From assembly GCF_039544205.1 (NCBI RefSeq), contig NZ_BAABLF010000009.1, positions 1 to 64,000 on the forward strand: 64,000 nt of DNA, read 5' to 3'. The notes beneath the pieces were generated by a model that saw only the letters and a program-made list of their open reading frames with translations, did no database searches and was not told the DNA's origin. Source of the stretch: Ferrimonas gelatinilytica. GTDB lineage: Bacteria; Pseudomonadota; Gammaproteobacteria; Enterobacterales; Shewanellaceae. Positions 36,059 through 45,305 of this stretch are shown in pieces. Position numbers and translations under genes: made by a program. Position 1 is the stretch's first letter, and each line of letters starts with the position of its first letter.

Positions 36059-37339
36059 ATGAGTGATATTCATAAGGGTGATGGCGACAACAGCAAGCTG
36101 TTGTATTGCTCTTTTTGTGGCAAAAGCCAACATGAAGTGCGCAAACTGATTGCCGGCCCTTCTGTCTATGTGTGTGATGAATGCGTTGAGCTGTGTAACG
36201 ACATTATCCGCGAAGAAGTAAAAGAGCTGACGCCGAAGCGTCAAGCCGATCGTTTGCCAACCCCTCATGAGATCCGTGCTCACCTGGATGATTACGTCAT
36301 CGGTCAGGAGCAAGCGAAGAAGGTACTGTCCGTCGCGGTGTACAACCACTACAAGCGTTTGCGCCACGGTGGTGTTAACGCCGAGGTTGAGCTGGGGAAA
36401 AGCAACATCCTGCTGATCGGTCCCACCGGCTCGGGTAAGACCCTGCTTGCGGAGACCATGGCACGTCTTCTGGATGTGCCCTTTACCATGGCCGATGCCA
36501 CCACCCTGACCGAAGCCGGTTATGTGGGTGAGGATGTTGAAAACATCATTCAGAAGCTGCTTCAGAAGTGCGACTACGACGTCGAGAAGGCGCAGCGTGG
36601 CATCGTGTACATCGATGAGATTGATAAGATCTCGCGCAAATCTGATAACCCCTCCATCACCCGGGATGTCTCCGGAGAAGGGGTGCAGCAGGCGCTGCTG
36701 AAACTGATCGAAGGGACAGTGGCCGCGGTTCCGCCCCAGGGCGGGCGCAAGCACCCTCAGCAGGAGTTCCTGCAGGTGGATACCTCCAAGATCCTCTTTA
36801 TCTGTGGTGGTGCCTTTGCCGGCTTGGATAAAGTGGTGGAGCAGCGCGCCTTCGTTGGCACCGGGATCGGTTTCGGCGCCGAGGTGCGCAGCAAGGATGA
36901 TGGTAAGTCTCTGACCGAGGCCTTCGCTCAGGTGGAGCCGGAAGATCTGGTGAAGTACGGCCTGATCCCCGAATTCATCGGCCGCCTACCTGTACTCGCG
37001 ACTCTGGGGGAGCTGGATGAGGAGGCGCTGATCCAGATCCTGCAGGAGCCGAAAAATGCGCTGACTAAGCAGTATGGCGCCCTGTTTGACCTGGAAGGGG
37101 TGGAACTGGAGTTTCGTGAAGACGCGCTGCGTGCCATCGCTCGTAAGGCGATGGAGCGTAAAACCGGTGCACGGGGTCTGCGCTCCATCGTTGAGGGTAC
37201 GCTGCTCAACACCATGTACGACCTGCCCTCCATCGACAACGTCGAGAAGGTGGTGGTGGATGAGTCGGTGATCAATGGGGAATCTGATCCCCTGCTGATC
37301 TACCGCAACGACACCCAGGCTGCTTCCTCTGACGGTTAA
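36059..37339 (+). CDS. clpX: ClpX ATPase, substrate-unfolding subunit of ClpXP
   Basis: A 426-residue AAA+ unfoldase. The N-terminal zinc-binding domain has CSFC and CDECVELC (about 15-44). Walker A GPTGSGKT (about 121-128), Walker B VYIDEIDK (about 182-189) and the IGF-type ClpP-contacting loop (GIGFGAE) are all present. It is the usual clpP neighbour. Confidence 0.97.
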   Translation: MSDIHKGDGDNSKLLYCSFCGKSQHEVRKLIAGPSVYVCDECVELCNDIIREEVKELTPKRQADRLPTPHEIRAHLDDYVIGQEQAKKVLSVAVYNHYKRLRHGGVNAEVELGKSNILLIGPTGSGKTLLAETMARLLDVPFTMADATTLTEAGYVGEDVENIIQKLLQKCDYDVEKAQRGIVYIDEIDKISRKSDNPSITRDVSGEGVQQALLKLIEGTVAAVPPQGGRKHPQQEFLQVDTSKILFICGGAFAGLDKVVEQRAFVGTGIGFGAEVRSKDDGKSLTEAFAQVEPEDLVKYGLIPEFIGRLPVLATLGELDEEALIQILQEPKNALTKQYGALFDLEGVELEFREDALRAIARKAMERKTGARGLRSIVEGTLLNTMYDLPSIDNVEKVVVDESVINGESDPLLIYRNDTQAASSDG

Positions 37340-37360
37340 GCGTCCAGGTAATTGATTGTA

Positions 37361-37384
37361 AAGGGGCCACTTGGCCCCTTTTTT
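37361..37384 (+). terminator. Terminator after clpX
   Basis: AAGGGGCC, loop ACTT, GGCCCCTT and further T residues, 22 bases after the clpX stop. Confidence 0.88.
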
Positions 37385-37396
37385 GTACCCAAATGA

Positions 37397-37423
37397 TTGA
37401 ATCTGAAAGATCCGGCCCCATAT
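37397..37423 (+). promoter_or_regulatory. Sigma-32 type heat-shock promoter before lon
   Basis: TTGAA (37397-37401), 14 bases, then CCCCATAT (37416-37423). This fits the sigma-32 pattern CTTGAA-N13-17-CCCCATnT well. It lies about 40 bases before the lon ATG, and lon is a known heat-shock gene. Confidence 0.7.
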
Positions 37424-37464
37424 ACTGGGTTATAACCTTCCTGCAGCAAATATGGACGTAAGCG

Positions 37465-39822
37465 ATGACCCTAGAGCGATCTGATCACGTTGTCATTCCC
37501 GTGCTCCCCCTAAGGGATGTGGTGGTTTACCCCCACATGGTGATCCCGCTTTTCGTGGGACGCCCGAAATCAATCAGTTGTCTCGAAGCTGCGATGGAAC
37601 AGGATAAACAGGTTCTGTTGGTGGCTCAGCGTGAAGCGGATCAGGACGATCCGGAGCAAGATGACATCTACCCGGTCGGCACGGTTGCGTCCATCCTGCA
37701 GCTGTTAAAACTGCCCGACGGTACGGTCAAGGTGCTGGTAGAGGGGGGGCAGCGTGCCCGCATCTCCGAGTTTACCGATCTGGACCCTTTCTTTGTGGCG
37801 GATGCTGAATTCCTGCCCTTCAAGCCGGTGCCGGAGCGGGAAGAGGAGGTGCTGGTTCGCACCGCCATCAGTCAGTTTGAAGGCTACATCAAGCTGAACA
37901 AGAAGATCCCGCCTGAGGTCCTGACCTCGCTCAACGGCATCGATGAAGCTGCCCGCCTGGCCGACACCATGGCCGCCCATATGCCGCTGAAGCTGGAAGA
38001 TAAGCAGGCGGTGATTGAGATGGTGGACGTGACGGAGCGTCTTGAGTTCCTGATGGCCACCATGGAGTCGGAGATCGACATTCTCCAGGTGGAGAAGAAG
38101 ATCCGCGGCCGGGTGAAGAAGCAGATGGAGAAGAGCCAGCGGGAGTACTATCTCAACGAGCAGATGAAGGCGATCCAGAAAGAGCTGGGTGAGCTGGATG
38201 ATGCGCCAGACGAATTCGAGGCACTGGCTCAGAAGATTGAAGAGGCCAAGATGCCGGCGGAGGCCAAGGAGAAAGCCACCGCAGAGCTCAATAAGCTCAA
38301 GATGATGTCGCCGATGTCCGCGGAAGCCACCGTGGTGCGCAGCTACGTCGATTGGATGGTCGGGGTGCCCTGGACCAAGCGTTCCAAGGTGAAGAAGGAC
38401 CTGGCGGTGGCCAGCGAAATTCTGGATGCGGACCACTACGGGCTGGAGAAGGTGAAGGACAGGATCCTGGAGTACCTCGCGGTCCAGGCCCGGGTCAAAC
38501 AGCTGAAGGGGCCGATCCTCTGCCTGGTTGGCCCGCCGGGGGTGGGGAAAACCTCCCTGGGTCAGTCCATCGCCCGCGCGACGGGACGCAAGTATGTGCG
38601 CATGGCGCTGGGGGGCGTTCGTGACGAGGCGGAGATCCGTGGTCACCGTCGCACCTACATTGGCTCCATGCCGGGCAAGTTGATTCAGAAGATGTCCAAG
38701 GTCGGGGTGAAGAACCCGCTCTTCCTGCTCGATGAGATCGACAAGATGAGTTCGGACATGCGCGGTGATCCTGCCTCGGCGCTGCTGGAGGTGCTGGATC
38801 CCGAGCAGAATAGCGCGTTTAACGATCATTATCTTGAGGTGGATTACGACCTCTCCGACGTGATGTTTGTGGCGACCTCCAACTCGATGAACATCCCCGG
38901 CCCGCTGCTGGACCGGATGGAGGTGATCCGTCTCTCCGGCTATACCGAGGATGAGAAACTCAATATTGCCAAGCAGCATCTGCTGGATAAACAGTTGAAG
39001 CGTAACGGGGTGAAAGCGGACGAGCTGGAGATCACCGATGAGGCGATCATCGGCATCATCCGCTACTACACCCGGGAAGCGGGGGTTCGTAGCCTGGAGC
39101 GGGAGATCTCCAAGATCTGTCGCAAGGCGGTGAAGCAGCTGCTGCTGGGCATGGTGAAGAAGCCGGTTCGGGTCGATGCCAGCAACCTCAAGGAGTTCCT
39201 CGGGGTACAGCGTTTTGATTATGGCAAGGCGGAGGAGAGTAACCGCATTGGCCAGGTAACCGGGCTGGCCTGGACCGAGGTGGGGGGGGACCTGCTGACC
39301 ATTGAAACCACCTCGGTACCCGGTAAGGGTAAGTTGACCTACACCGGGTCACTCGGGGATGTGATGCAGGAGTCGATCCAGGCCGCGATGACCGTCGTTC
39401 GGGCTCGGGCCGAGAAGTTGCGCGTTAACAGCGACTTCTATGAGAAGCGTGACATCCACGTGCATGTGCCAGAAGGCGCGACCCCGAAGGATGGTCCCTC
39501 TGCGGGGATCGCCATGTGTACGGCGCTAGTTTCCTCCCTGACCGGGAACCCGGTTCGCTCCGATGTGGCGATGACCGGGGAGATCACCCTACGCGGTGAG
39601 GTACTGCCTATCGGTGGCCTCAAGGAGAAGTTGCTGGCGGCCCATCGTGGCGGCATCAAGCGTGTATTGATCCCCAAGGAGAACGAGCGTGATCTGGAGG
39701 AGATCCCGGACAACGTGAAACAGGACCTGGAAATTAAAGCGGTACGCTGGATTGACGAGGTTCTAGAGCTGGCACTGGAGAATGCCCCGGCGGGTTTTGA
39801 GTTGGTAAAAGCCAAATCTTAA
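37465..39822 (+). CDS. lon: ATP-dependent protease Lon
   Basis: A 785-residue AAA+ serine protease degrading misfolded and regulatory proteins. In order: N-terminal substrate domain (1-200), coiled-coil linker, Walker A GPPGVGKTS (about 354-362), Walker B FLLDEIDKM (about 418-426), and the protease domain with the catalytic Ser in PKDGPSAGIAM (about 678) and the Lys in GGLKEKLLAA (about 721). Length equals E. coli Lon (784). Confidence 0.98.
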   Translation: MTLERSDHVVIPVLPLRDVVVYPHMVIPLFVGRPKSISCLEAAMEQDKQVLLVAQREADQDDPEQDDIYPVGTVASILQLLKLPDGTVKVLVEGGQRARISEFTDLDPFFVADAEFLPFKPVPEREEEVLVRTAISQFEGYIKLNKKIPPEVLTSLNGIDEAARLADTMAAHMPLKLEDKQAVIEMVDVTERLEFLMATMESEIDILQVEKKIRGRVKKQMEKSQREYYLNEQMKAIQKELGELDDAPDEFEALAQKIEEAKMPAEAKEKATAELNKLKMMSPMSAEATVVRSYVDWMVGVPWTKRSKVKKDLAVASEILDADHYGLEKVKDRILEYLAVQARVKQLKGPILCLVGPPGVGKTSLGQSIARATGRKYVRMALGGVRDEAEIRGHRRTYIGSMPGKLIQKMSKVGVKNPLFLLDEIDKMSSDMRGDPASALLEVLDPEQNSAFNDHYLEVDYDLSDVMFVATSNSMNIPGPLLDRMEVIRLSGYTEDEKLNIAKQHLLDKQLKRNGVKADELEITDEAIIGIIRYYTREAGVRSLEREISKICRKAVKQLLLGMVKKPVRVDASNLKEFLGVQRFDYGKAEESNRIGQVTGLAWTEVGGDLLTIETTSVPGKGKLTYTGSLGDVMQESIQAAMTVVRARAEKLRVNSDFYEKRDIHVHVPEGATPKDGPSAGIAMCTALVSSLTGNPVRSDVAMTGEITLRGEVLPIGGLKEKLLAAHRGGIKRVLIPKENERDLEEIPDNVKQDLEIKAVRWIDEVLELALENAPAGFELVKAKS

Positions 39823-39832
39823 GCGGCTAAAT

Positions 39833-39864
39833 AAAAAATGCGCCTTCCTAGGCGCATTTTTTAA
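39833..39864 (+). terminator. Terminator after lon
   Basis: AAAAAATGCGCC pairs with GGCGCATTTTTT across a six-base loop, just after the lon stop. Confidence 0.9.
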
Positions 39865-40098
39865 TGGATCCAGCTCAAAAGGGCTTTTCAACGTCAAAAT
39901 ACGTGGTAGTGTAGACAACGAACAAACCTTAACTGCGCTACAGACCGCGGCAGTGCTGGGTTTGAGCCGTATCCGAAAAATGGACTTAGCTGTCTGGATG
40001 GTGCTTGAACTTCAAATTCAAGCTTGTTATAAAACCTCCGCAGACCGTACAGAATTAGGACGTGCGGCGGTGCGAAAAATAGAATTCAAGGGGATGAA

Positions 40099-40371
40099 AT
40101 GAACAAATCTCAACTGATCGATCAAATTGCTTCCGGTGCTGATATTTCCAAAGCGGCAGCAGGTCGCGCTCTGGACTCTTTTATCGATTCCATCACTGAG
40201 TCTCTGAAGAGCGGTGATAAAATCTCTTTGGTAGGCTTCGGCACCTTCGAAGTTCGTGAGCGCGCTGAGCGCACCGGTCGCAACCCGCAGACTGGTAAAG
40301 AGATCAAGATCGCAGCTGCTAAGATCCCTGCTTTCAAAGCCGGTAAAGCGCTGAAAGACGCCGTAAACTAA
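40099..40371 (+). CDS. hupB: DNA-binding protein HU-beta
   Basis: A 90-residue histone-like nucleoid protein that bends DNA. It matches HU closely: MNKSQLIDQIA start, GFGTFEVRERAERTGRNPQTG arm region (about 46-66, with the intercalating Pro), and the C-terminal KAGKALKDAVN. Located between lon and ppiD as in E. coli. The 275-base gap upstream should contain its promoter; I cannot pick one with confidence. Confidence 0.96.
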   Translation: MNKSQLIDQIASGADISKAAAGRALDSFIDSITESLKSGDKISLVGFGTFEVRERAERTGRNPQTGKEIKIAAAKIPAFKAGKALKDAVN

Positions 40372-40386
40372 GCACAGTTTACTCTT

Positions 40387-40421
40387 CAACGCTCAAGCAT
40401 CGACTTGGGCGTTGTTGTTTT
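40387..40421 (+). terminator. Terminator after hupB
   Basis: CAACGCTCAAG pairs with CTTGGGCGTTG (one G-T wobble) and is followed by TTGTTTT. Confidence 0.7.
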
Positions 40422-40455
40422 AGTGATGCGTGTATGAGCGTAACTAAAAGCGATG

Positions 40456-40485
40456 AAGCGCACCCTGCGAAGGTGCGCTTTTTTT
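40456..40485 (+). terminator. Second hairpin between hupB and ppiD
   Basis: AAGCGCACC pairs with GGTGCGCTT and is followed by a T run. It may back up the first hupB terminator. Confidence 0.75.
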
Positions 40486-40541
40486 GTTACTATCCGACAC
40501 CCTTATTATCGATTACCCAGAACCAGAAATAGAGTAGGTAG

Positions 40542-42401
40542 ATGTTAGAAAAGATCCGTGAAGGCTCCCAGGGGCCGATTGCCAAGATCATCCTTGGTGC
40601 GGTGATCCTCTCTTTTGCTCTGACCGGTGTGTACAGCTACTTGGGCAGTAATGCCGAGCAGCTCGCCGCTGAAGTCAACGGGGAAGAGATCAGCCGTTAC
40701 GATCTGGACCAGGCCTTTCAGCAGGAGCAACAGCGTATGCGCGCTCAGCTCGGCGAAATGTTTGATAGCTTGGCGGCCGACGCCAACTACATGTCCGGTT
40801 TACGCCAGAGTGTGCTGGACCGCTTGATTGCGGAGCGCCTGCTGGATCAGAAGGTGGCCGAAATGGGTCTGCGGGTTTCCGATGCCCAGGTCCAACAGGC
40901 GATCGTGCAGATGCCGGAGTTCCAGGTGGATGGTCGTTTCGATAATGACCGCTACCAAGCGGTACTGCGTCAAAGCGGCTTGAACGGCCCCCGCCTGGCG
41001 GCACTGTTGCGCCAGGACCTGAGCCGTCAGCAGCTGATGAACGGCTTGCTGGGCAGTGAATTTACCACAGCTCCTGAAGTCACCAGCCTGGCGCAACTGC
41101 TTCAGCAGACCCGGGATTTCCGCTATGTCACCGTGGGTGCTGAAGCGTTTCGCGATCAGGTCAGCGTCGATGCGGCGGAGGTGGAAGCTTACTACAACGA
41201 CAACCCGATGGAGTTCGTCCAGCCGGAGCAGATCCGGGCCAGTTATGTTGAGCTGAGTGTTACCGACATGGCCGGTCAGTTCGATGTGACCGACGAGGAA
41301 GCCCAGCAATACTACGACGCCCAATCTGTGCACTACACGCAGCCGGAGCGCCGTCTGGCTGCCCACATGCTGTTTGAGGGTGACGATGCCAAAGCTCGGG
41401 CAGAGGCTGCTCTGGCCCGGGTACGTGCTGGTGAGGCTTTTGCCGACGTGGCAAAGGAAGCTTCCGATGACAGTTTCACCGCTGAAAATGGCGGGGAACT
41501 GGATTGGATGAGCCCGGGTACCATGGATCCCCAGTTCGATACAGCCTTGTTCGGTTTGGCACAGGGCGAGGTGTCCGACGTTATCGAGACCGACTTTGGC
41601 TTCCAGCTGGTTCAGGCCAAGGCGATCGCAGAGAAGACCGTCCGTCCCTTTGCTGAGGTGAAGGCGGAGATCGTCGAGACCCTGAAAACCGATAAGGCAC
41701 AGCGCGAATTTTATGCCCTGCAGCAGACGTTGGCGGACGTGAGCTTCGAAGTGCCGGATTCCCTGGTTGAGGCCGCCAAGGCGGTCAATGCTGAGGTGAA
41801 GGAGACCGCTCTGTTCTCCCGTAATACTGCCCCGACGCCGTTCGACGATCCTCGTGTGCAATCCGCCGCGTTCTCTGACAGCGTATTGCTGGATGGCATG
41901 AACTCCGATCTGGTCGAGGTCGATAACGGCCACGTGCTGGTGCTGCGTGTCGAGGAACATATCGAGCAGGGAACCCTGCCTCTGGATCAGGTTCGTGGTG
42001 ATATCGAGCAGCGTCTGCTGAACGAGAAGGCCTCCGCCCTGGCGGAAGAGCAGGCGGAGCAGGTTCTCACCCAGTGGCAGCAGGGCAGCGAGCCCGAAGC
42101 GGTCATTGAACTGGATGCCGTACCGAGAATGGGCACCGCCGAGTTGGATCCTGCGTTGGTCCAGCACATCTTCAAGATGGTGCCCGCTGATACTGGTGCC
42201 CGCTTTGAAACTACCCCGCTTACCAATGGCGACATCGCCGTAGTAGCACTGGACCAGGTGAACCTGCCCAGCGAGGTGGACAACGCGGCACAGCTGCAGA
42301 GTCAGTTGACTCAGCAGCTCAGTGAAGCCGGCTACCAGGCGTTGCTGGAAAGCCTGCGTGCGGAAGCCTCTATCCTGTACCTGGCTGGCAACAAGCAGTA
42401 A
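40542..42401 (+). CDS. ppiD: Periplasmic folding factor PpiD, SurA-like
   Basis: A 619-residue chaperone anchored in the inner membrane by one N-terminal helix (about 16-33), with most of the protein in the periplasm, where it helps proteins leaving the Sec channel. A SurA-like N-terminal domain (about 40-190) is followed by a parvulin-like domain (about 265-360, GGELDWMSPGTMDPQFDTALF) and a C-terminal region. The start MLEKIREGSQGPIAKIILG is characteristic. Confidence 0.95.
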   Translation: MLEKIREGSQGPIAKIILGAVILSFALTGVYSYLGSNAEQLAAEVNGEEISRYDLDQAFQQEQQRMRAQLGEMFDSLAADANYMSGLRQSVLDRLIAERLLDQKVAEMGLRVSDAQVQQAIVQMPEFQVDGRFDNDRYQAVLRQSGLNGPRLAALLRQDLSRQQLMNGLLGSEFTTAPEVTSLAQLLQQTRDFRYVTVGAEAFRDQVSVDAAEVEAYYNDNPMEFVQPEQIRASYVELSVTDMAGQFDVTDEEAQQYYDAQSVHYTQPERRLAAHMLFEGDDAKARAEAALARVRAGEAFADVAKEASDDSFTAENGGELDWMSPGTMDPQFDTALFGLAQGEVSDVIETDFGFQLVQAKAIAEKTVRPFAEVKAEIVETLKTDKAQREFYALQQTLADVSFEVPDSLVEAAKAVNAEVKETALFSRNTAPTPFDDPRVQSAAFSDSVLLDGMNSDLVEVDNGHVLVLRVEEHIEQGTLPLDQVRGDIEQRLLNEKASALAEEQAEQVLTQWQQGSEPEAVIELDAVPRMGTAELDPALVQHIFKMVPADTGARFETTPLTNGDIAVVALDQVNLPSEVDNAAQLQSQLTQQLSEAGYQALLESLRAEASILYLAGNKQ

Positions 42402-42416
42402 GGGATCAGGATCTGT

Positions 42417-42450
42417 AAAACGGCGGCCTTCGGGCCGCCGTTTCTGTTTT
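42417..42450 (+). terminator. Terminator after ppiD
   Basis: AAAACGGCGGCC, loop TTCG, GGCCGCCGTTT, then TCTGTTTT. Confidence 0.88.
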
Positions 42451-42578
42451 GTATTGGTCTGATCAGCATGGCGCAGCTTGGTTGCCTTCGGGCTTTGGGG
42501 TAACCTTGCCTGCGTGAAAATCTGTCTGTATGCAGTCGCATAGCGGTTGTGCATGCATCTGCGCTTAGGGAAATATCG

Positions 42579-43778
42579 ATGATTATCAAACCGAAAATTC
42601 GCGGCTTTATCTGCACCACCACCCACCCGCTGGGGTGCGAGAAAAATGTGCGTGACCAGATCGCCTACGTACAGTCCCAGCCCAAGCTTGAGAATGGCCC
42701 CAAGCGGGTCCTCGTGGTGGGCTCCTCCAGCGGCTACGGCCTGGCTTCGCGGATCTCGGCAGCCTTTGGCAGCGATGCGGCGACCATCGGCGTATTTTTC
42801 GAAAAGCCGGCCACTGAGCGTAAGCCGGGGACCGCGGGTTGGTACAACGCCGCCGCCTTTGATAAAGCGGCCCATGAGGCAGGTAAGTACGCGAAGAGCA
42901 TCAACGGCGATGCCTTCTCCCACGAGGCCAAACAGAAGGCGATCGAGCTGATCAAGGCGGATCTGGGTCAGATCGACATGGTGGTTTACTCACTGGCCTC
43001 GCCGGTACGCAAACTGCCGGACAGTGGCGAGCTGGTTCGCTCCTCCCTGAAGCCGATGGGCCAAACCTACACCGCGACTGCCGTGGACACCAACAAGGAC
43101 ACCCTGTTCGAAGCCAGCATTGAGCCAGCTACTGAGCAGGAGGTTAAAGACACCGTGACCGTGATGGGCGGTGAAGACTGGGAGCTCTGGATCAACGCCC
43201 TGGCGGAGGCCGGTGTCCTGGCTGAGGGCTGCCGTACGGTGGCGTACAGCTACATCGGGACGGAAATTACCTGGCCGATCTACTGGCACGGCGCCCTGGG
43301 GGAAGCGAAGAAGGATCTGGACCGGGCCGCTAAGGCCCTGGATCAGAAGCTTGCCGGTATTGGCGGTGGTGCCAACGTGGCTGTTCTGAAGTCGGTGGTG
43401 ACCCAGGCCTCTTCCGCGATCCCGGTGATGCCGTTATACATCGCCATGGTCTTCAAGAAGATGCGGGAGGAGGGGCTGCACGAGGGTTGCATCGAGCAGG
43501 TGTGGCGAATGCTGCGGGATCGCCTCTACCGCGCCGACGGCGAGTTACCCACTGACGAAGAGAACCGCTTGCGCCTGGATGATTGGGAGCTGCGTGAAGA
43601 GATCCAGCAGCACTGCAGGGCCCTGTGGCCAAAGTTGACCGATGACAACCTGGCGGAGTTAACCGATTACCGGGAGTACAAGGCGGAGTTCCTGAGCCTG
43701 TTCGGCTTTGGCCTTGAAGGGATCGACTACGATGCGGACGTTGATCCCGTGGTGCCTTTCGATGTGATCGAGCTCTGA
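42579..43778 (+). CDS. fabV: Trans-2-enoyl-ACP reductase FabV
   Basis: A 399-residue NADH-dependent enoyl reductase of the FabV type, the final reduction in each fatty acid elongation cycle, larger than FabI and known for insensitivity to triclosan. The start MIIKPKIRGFICTTTHP, the dinucleotide segment GSSSGYGLASRI (about 48-59), and the Tyr/Lys region YSYIGTEITWPIYWHG...AKKD (about 225-250) fit the family. The ATG at 42579 has TTAGGGA nine bases before it. Confidence 0.95.
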   Translation: MIIKPKIRGFICTTTHPLGCEKNVRDQIAYVQSQPKLENGPKRVLVVGSSSGYGLASRISAAFGSDAATIGVFFEKPATERKPGTAGWYNAAAFDKAAHEAGKYAKSINGDAFSHEAKQKAIELIKADLGQIDMVVYSLASPVRKLPDSGELVRSSLKPMGQTYTATAVDTNKDTLFEASIEPATEQEVKDTVTVMGGEDWELWINALAEAGVLAEGCRTVAYSYIGTEITWPIYWHGALGEAKKDLDRAAKALDQKLAGIGGGANVAVLKSVVTQASSAIPVMPLYIAMVFKKMREEGLHEGCIEQVWRMLRDRLYRADGELPTDEENRLRLDDWELREEIQQHCRALWPKLTDDNLAELTDYREYKAEFLSLFGFGLEGIDYDADVDPVVPFDVIEL

Positions 43779-43814
43779 ACCGCTGCGGTGGGTTAACCGA
43801 ACTGGCGTGATGAC

Positions 43815-43847
43815 TCAGCCCCTCCAATGTGAGGGGCTGAATTTTTT
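43815..43847 (+). terminator. Terminator after fabV
   Basis: TCAGCCCCTC, loop CAATGT, GAGGGGCTGA, then ATTTTTT. It lies between convergent fabV and the ABC operon. Confidence 0.88.
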
Positions 43848-43859
43848 GTCTCGATGGCG

Positions 43860-45305
43860 CTACTGTGTCCGAACCAGGCGTCGGCAGAGTGCGGCTACCA
43901 GGATATTGAGCAGGGCGGTGACCAGGATGAGGCCAAAGGCCAGGTCGAACTGGAACAGCTCGAAGGCGCTGTCGACATAAAACCCGAGGCTTGCCACCCC
44001 CAGCATCCCCAGCATCGCCGTCTCCCTGAGCATGATCTCAAACCGGTAGGTGAGCAGATCGGCGATCCCAGGGCCCAGGCGGGGCAGGTACTCGTAAAGC
44101 CAATGCGCGGGGCTTCGGCCACAGTCGGCGCGCAGGGGCAGGCTGTCGGCCCGTTGGGAAACCAGGTGGGCAATCAGACTGCCGTTATGGATAGCCAGTG
44201 CCACCGCCGCGGGCAGCATCGAGGGACCGAACACCAGCAGTAGGATGAAGGCCAGCAGTAATTCCGGCAGTGAACGGCCCACCAGCAGTGCGCCCCGTCC
44301 CAGCCATACGCCCTTTATCGGACCCAGGCTGGGCCAGAGGCGGCCGGTGCCGAGCGGCCACGCCAGCACAGCGATTAAGCCACTGAGCATCAGCGCCATG
44401 AAGGCCATCATCAAGGTGGCCCAGAGTCCGGGCAGGGCTTGCTGAGCGAGGGACTTCACCCAGAGCAACCATGAGCCTTGGGTGTATTGCAACTGGGGCC
44501 AGATCTCCTGGCCAAGAAACTGCCTGGCCCAGGTGAGGTCCGGGTGCCATTGCCAAGGTAGCCAGAGCAGGGACGCCACAAACAGGGGAACCAGGGAAAA
44601 GCGGTTGAGCCACCATTTCTGGCTGCCGATCAGCAGCAGGAACAGCCAGAGCAGGGCGCCGCCCTGCGCGTAGTGACCCTGTCGAAATGCGGTCTCAAGA
44701 TGAAACCCCAGGGTCGGCAAGCCCACAAATCCCAGGACCGCCGAGGCCCGCAGGGCACACTCGAAGCGGTAGCGGGTGTAGCTGAGCAGCGCGGGCCAGA
44801 CCGGCAGGATCTGGCCATAGATGAGCCGGGTCAGCGGACTGGAGCCTGCCGGCAGAGCGAGCGCGATGCTGCTGGGCGCCTGCGCCAGGATGCCGCTGAA
44901 CACCCGCGCAAAGGTTGCGCCGTAGGGCAGCGCCAAAGCGAGCAGGGCGGTCTGGCTGGAGAGGCCGAACAGTTGCAGAAACAGCAGGGCCCAGAACAGT
45001 TCGTGGACGGCCCGCACTGCGGTGCAGAGCAGGCGCACTGGCGCATAGCGGTAGAGGGGAACCAACCCGAGTGCAAGAGCAAGCCCTAGGGCTATCCCCA
45101 GTATCGCGATGCTGACGGTCGTGAGCAGGGCATCGAACAGAAACTCGGTGGCAAAGAAGTCCGGCTTCAGGAGCCCCTCGAAAACCCGGCCCAGTTCCGC
45201 CGCGGGATCGGTGGCACTCCACTGCCAGTCGCCTCCCAGGGCAGCGATCAGGCCAAGCAGCAAGAGGGTGGTAAAAAAGGGGTGCTGGCGCAGTCTCGGG
45301 ATCAT
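43860..45305 (-). CDS. Phosphonate-type ABC transporter permease, two fused domains
   Basis: A 481-residue inner membrane protein with about twelve hydrophobic helices. It consists of two tandem copies of a binding-protein-dependent permease domain. The first half has the coupling segment with FECALRASAVLGFVGLPTLGF-like residues (about 183-203), and the second the matching EIMLRETAMLGMLGVASLGF-like segment (about 424-443), both resembling PhnE. A fused permease replaces the usual homodimer. Its start overlaps the ATPase stop by four bases (ATGA), so this is the last gene of a three-gene operon. Confidence 0.86.
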   Translation of the reverse strand: MIPRLRQHPFFTTLLLLGLIAALGGDWQWSATDPAAELGRVFEGLLKPDFFATEFLFDALLTTVSIAILGIALGLALALGLVPLYRYAPVRLLCTAVRAVHELFWALLFLQLFGLSSQTALLALALPYGATFARVFSGILAQAPSSIALALPAGSSPLTRLIYGQILPVWPALLSYTRYRFECALRASAVLGFVGLPTLGFHLETAFRQGHYAQGGALLWLFLLLIGSQKWWLNRFSLVPLFVASLLWLPWQWHPDLTWARQFLGQEIWPQLQYTQGSWLLWVKSLAQQALPGLWATLMMAFMALMLSGLIAVLAWPLGTGRLWPSLGPIKGVWLGRGALLVGRSLPELLLAFILLLVFGPSMLPAAVALAIHNGSLIAHLVSQRADSLPLRADCGRSPAHWLYEYLPRLGPGIADLLTYRFEIMLRETAMLGMLGVASLGFYVDSAFELFQFDLAFGLILVTALLNILVAALCRRLVRTQ

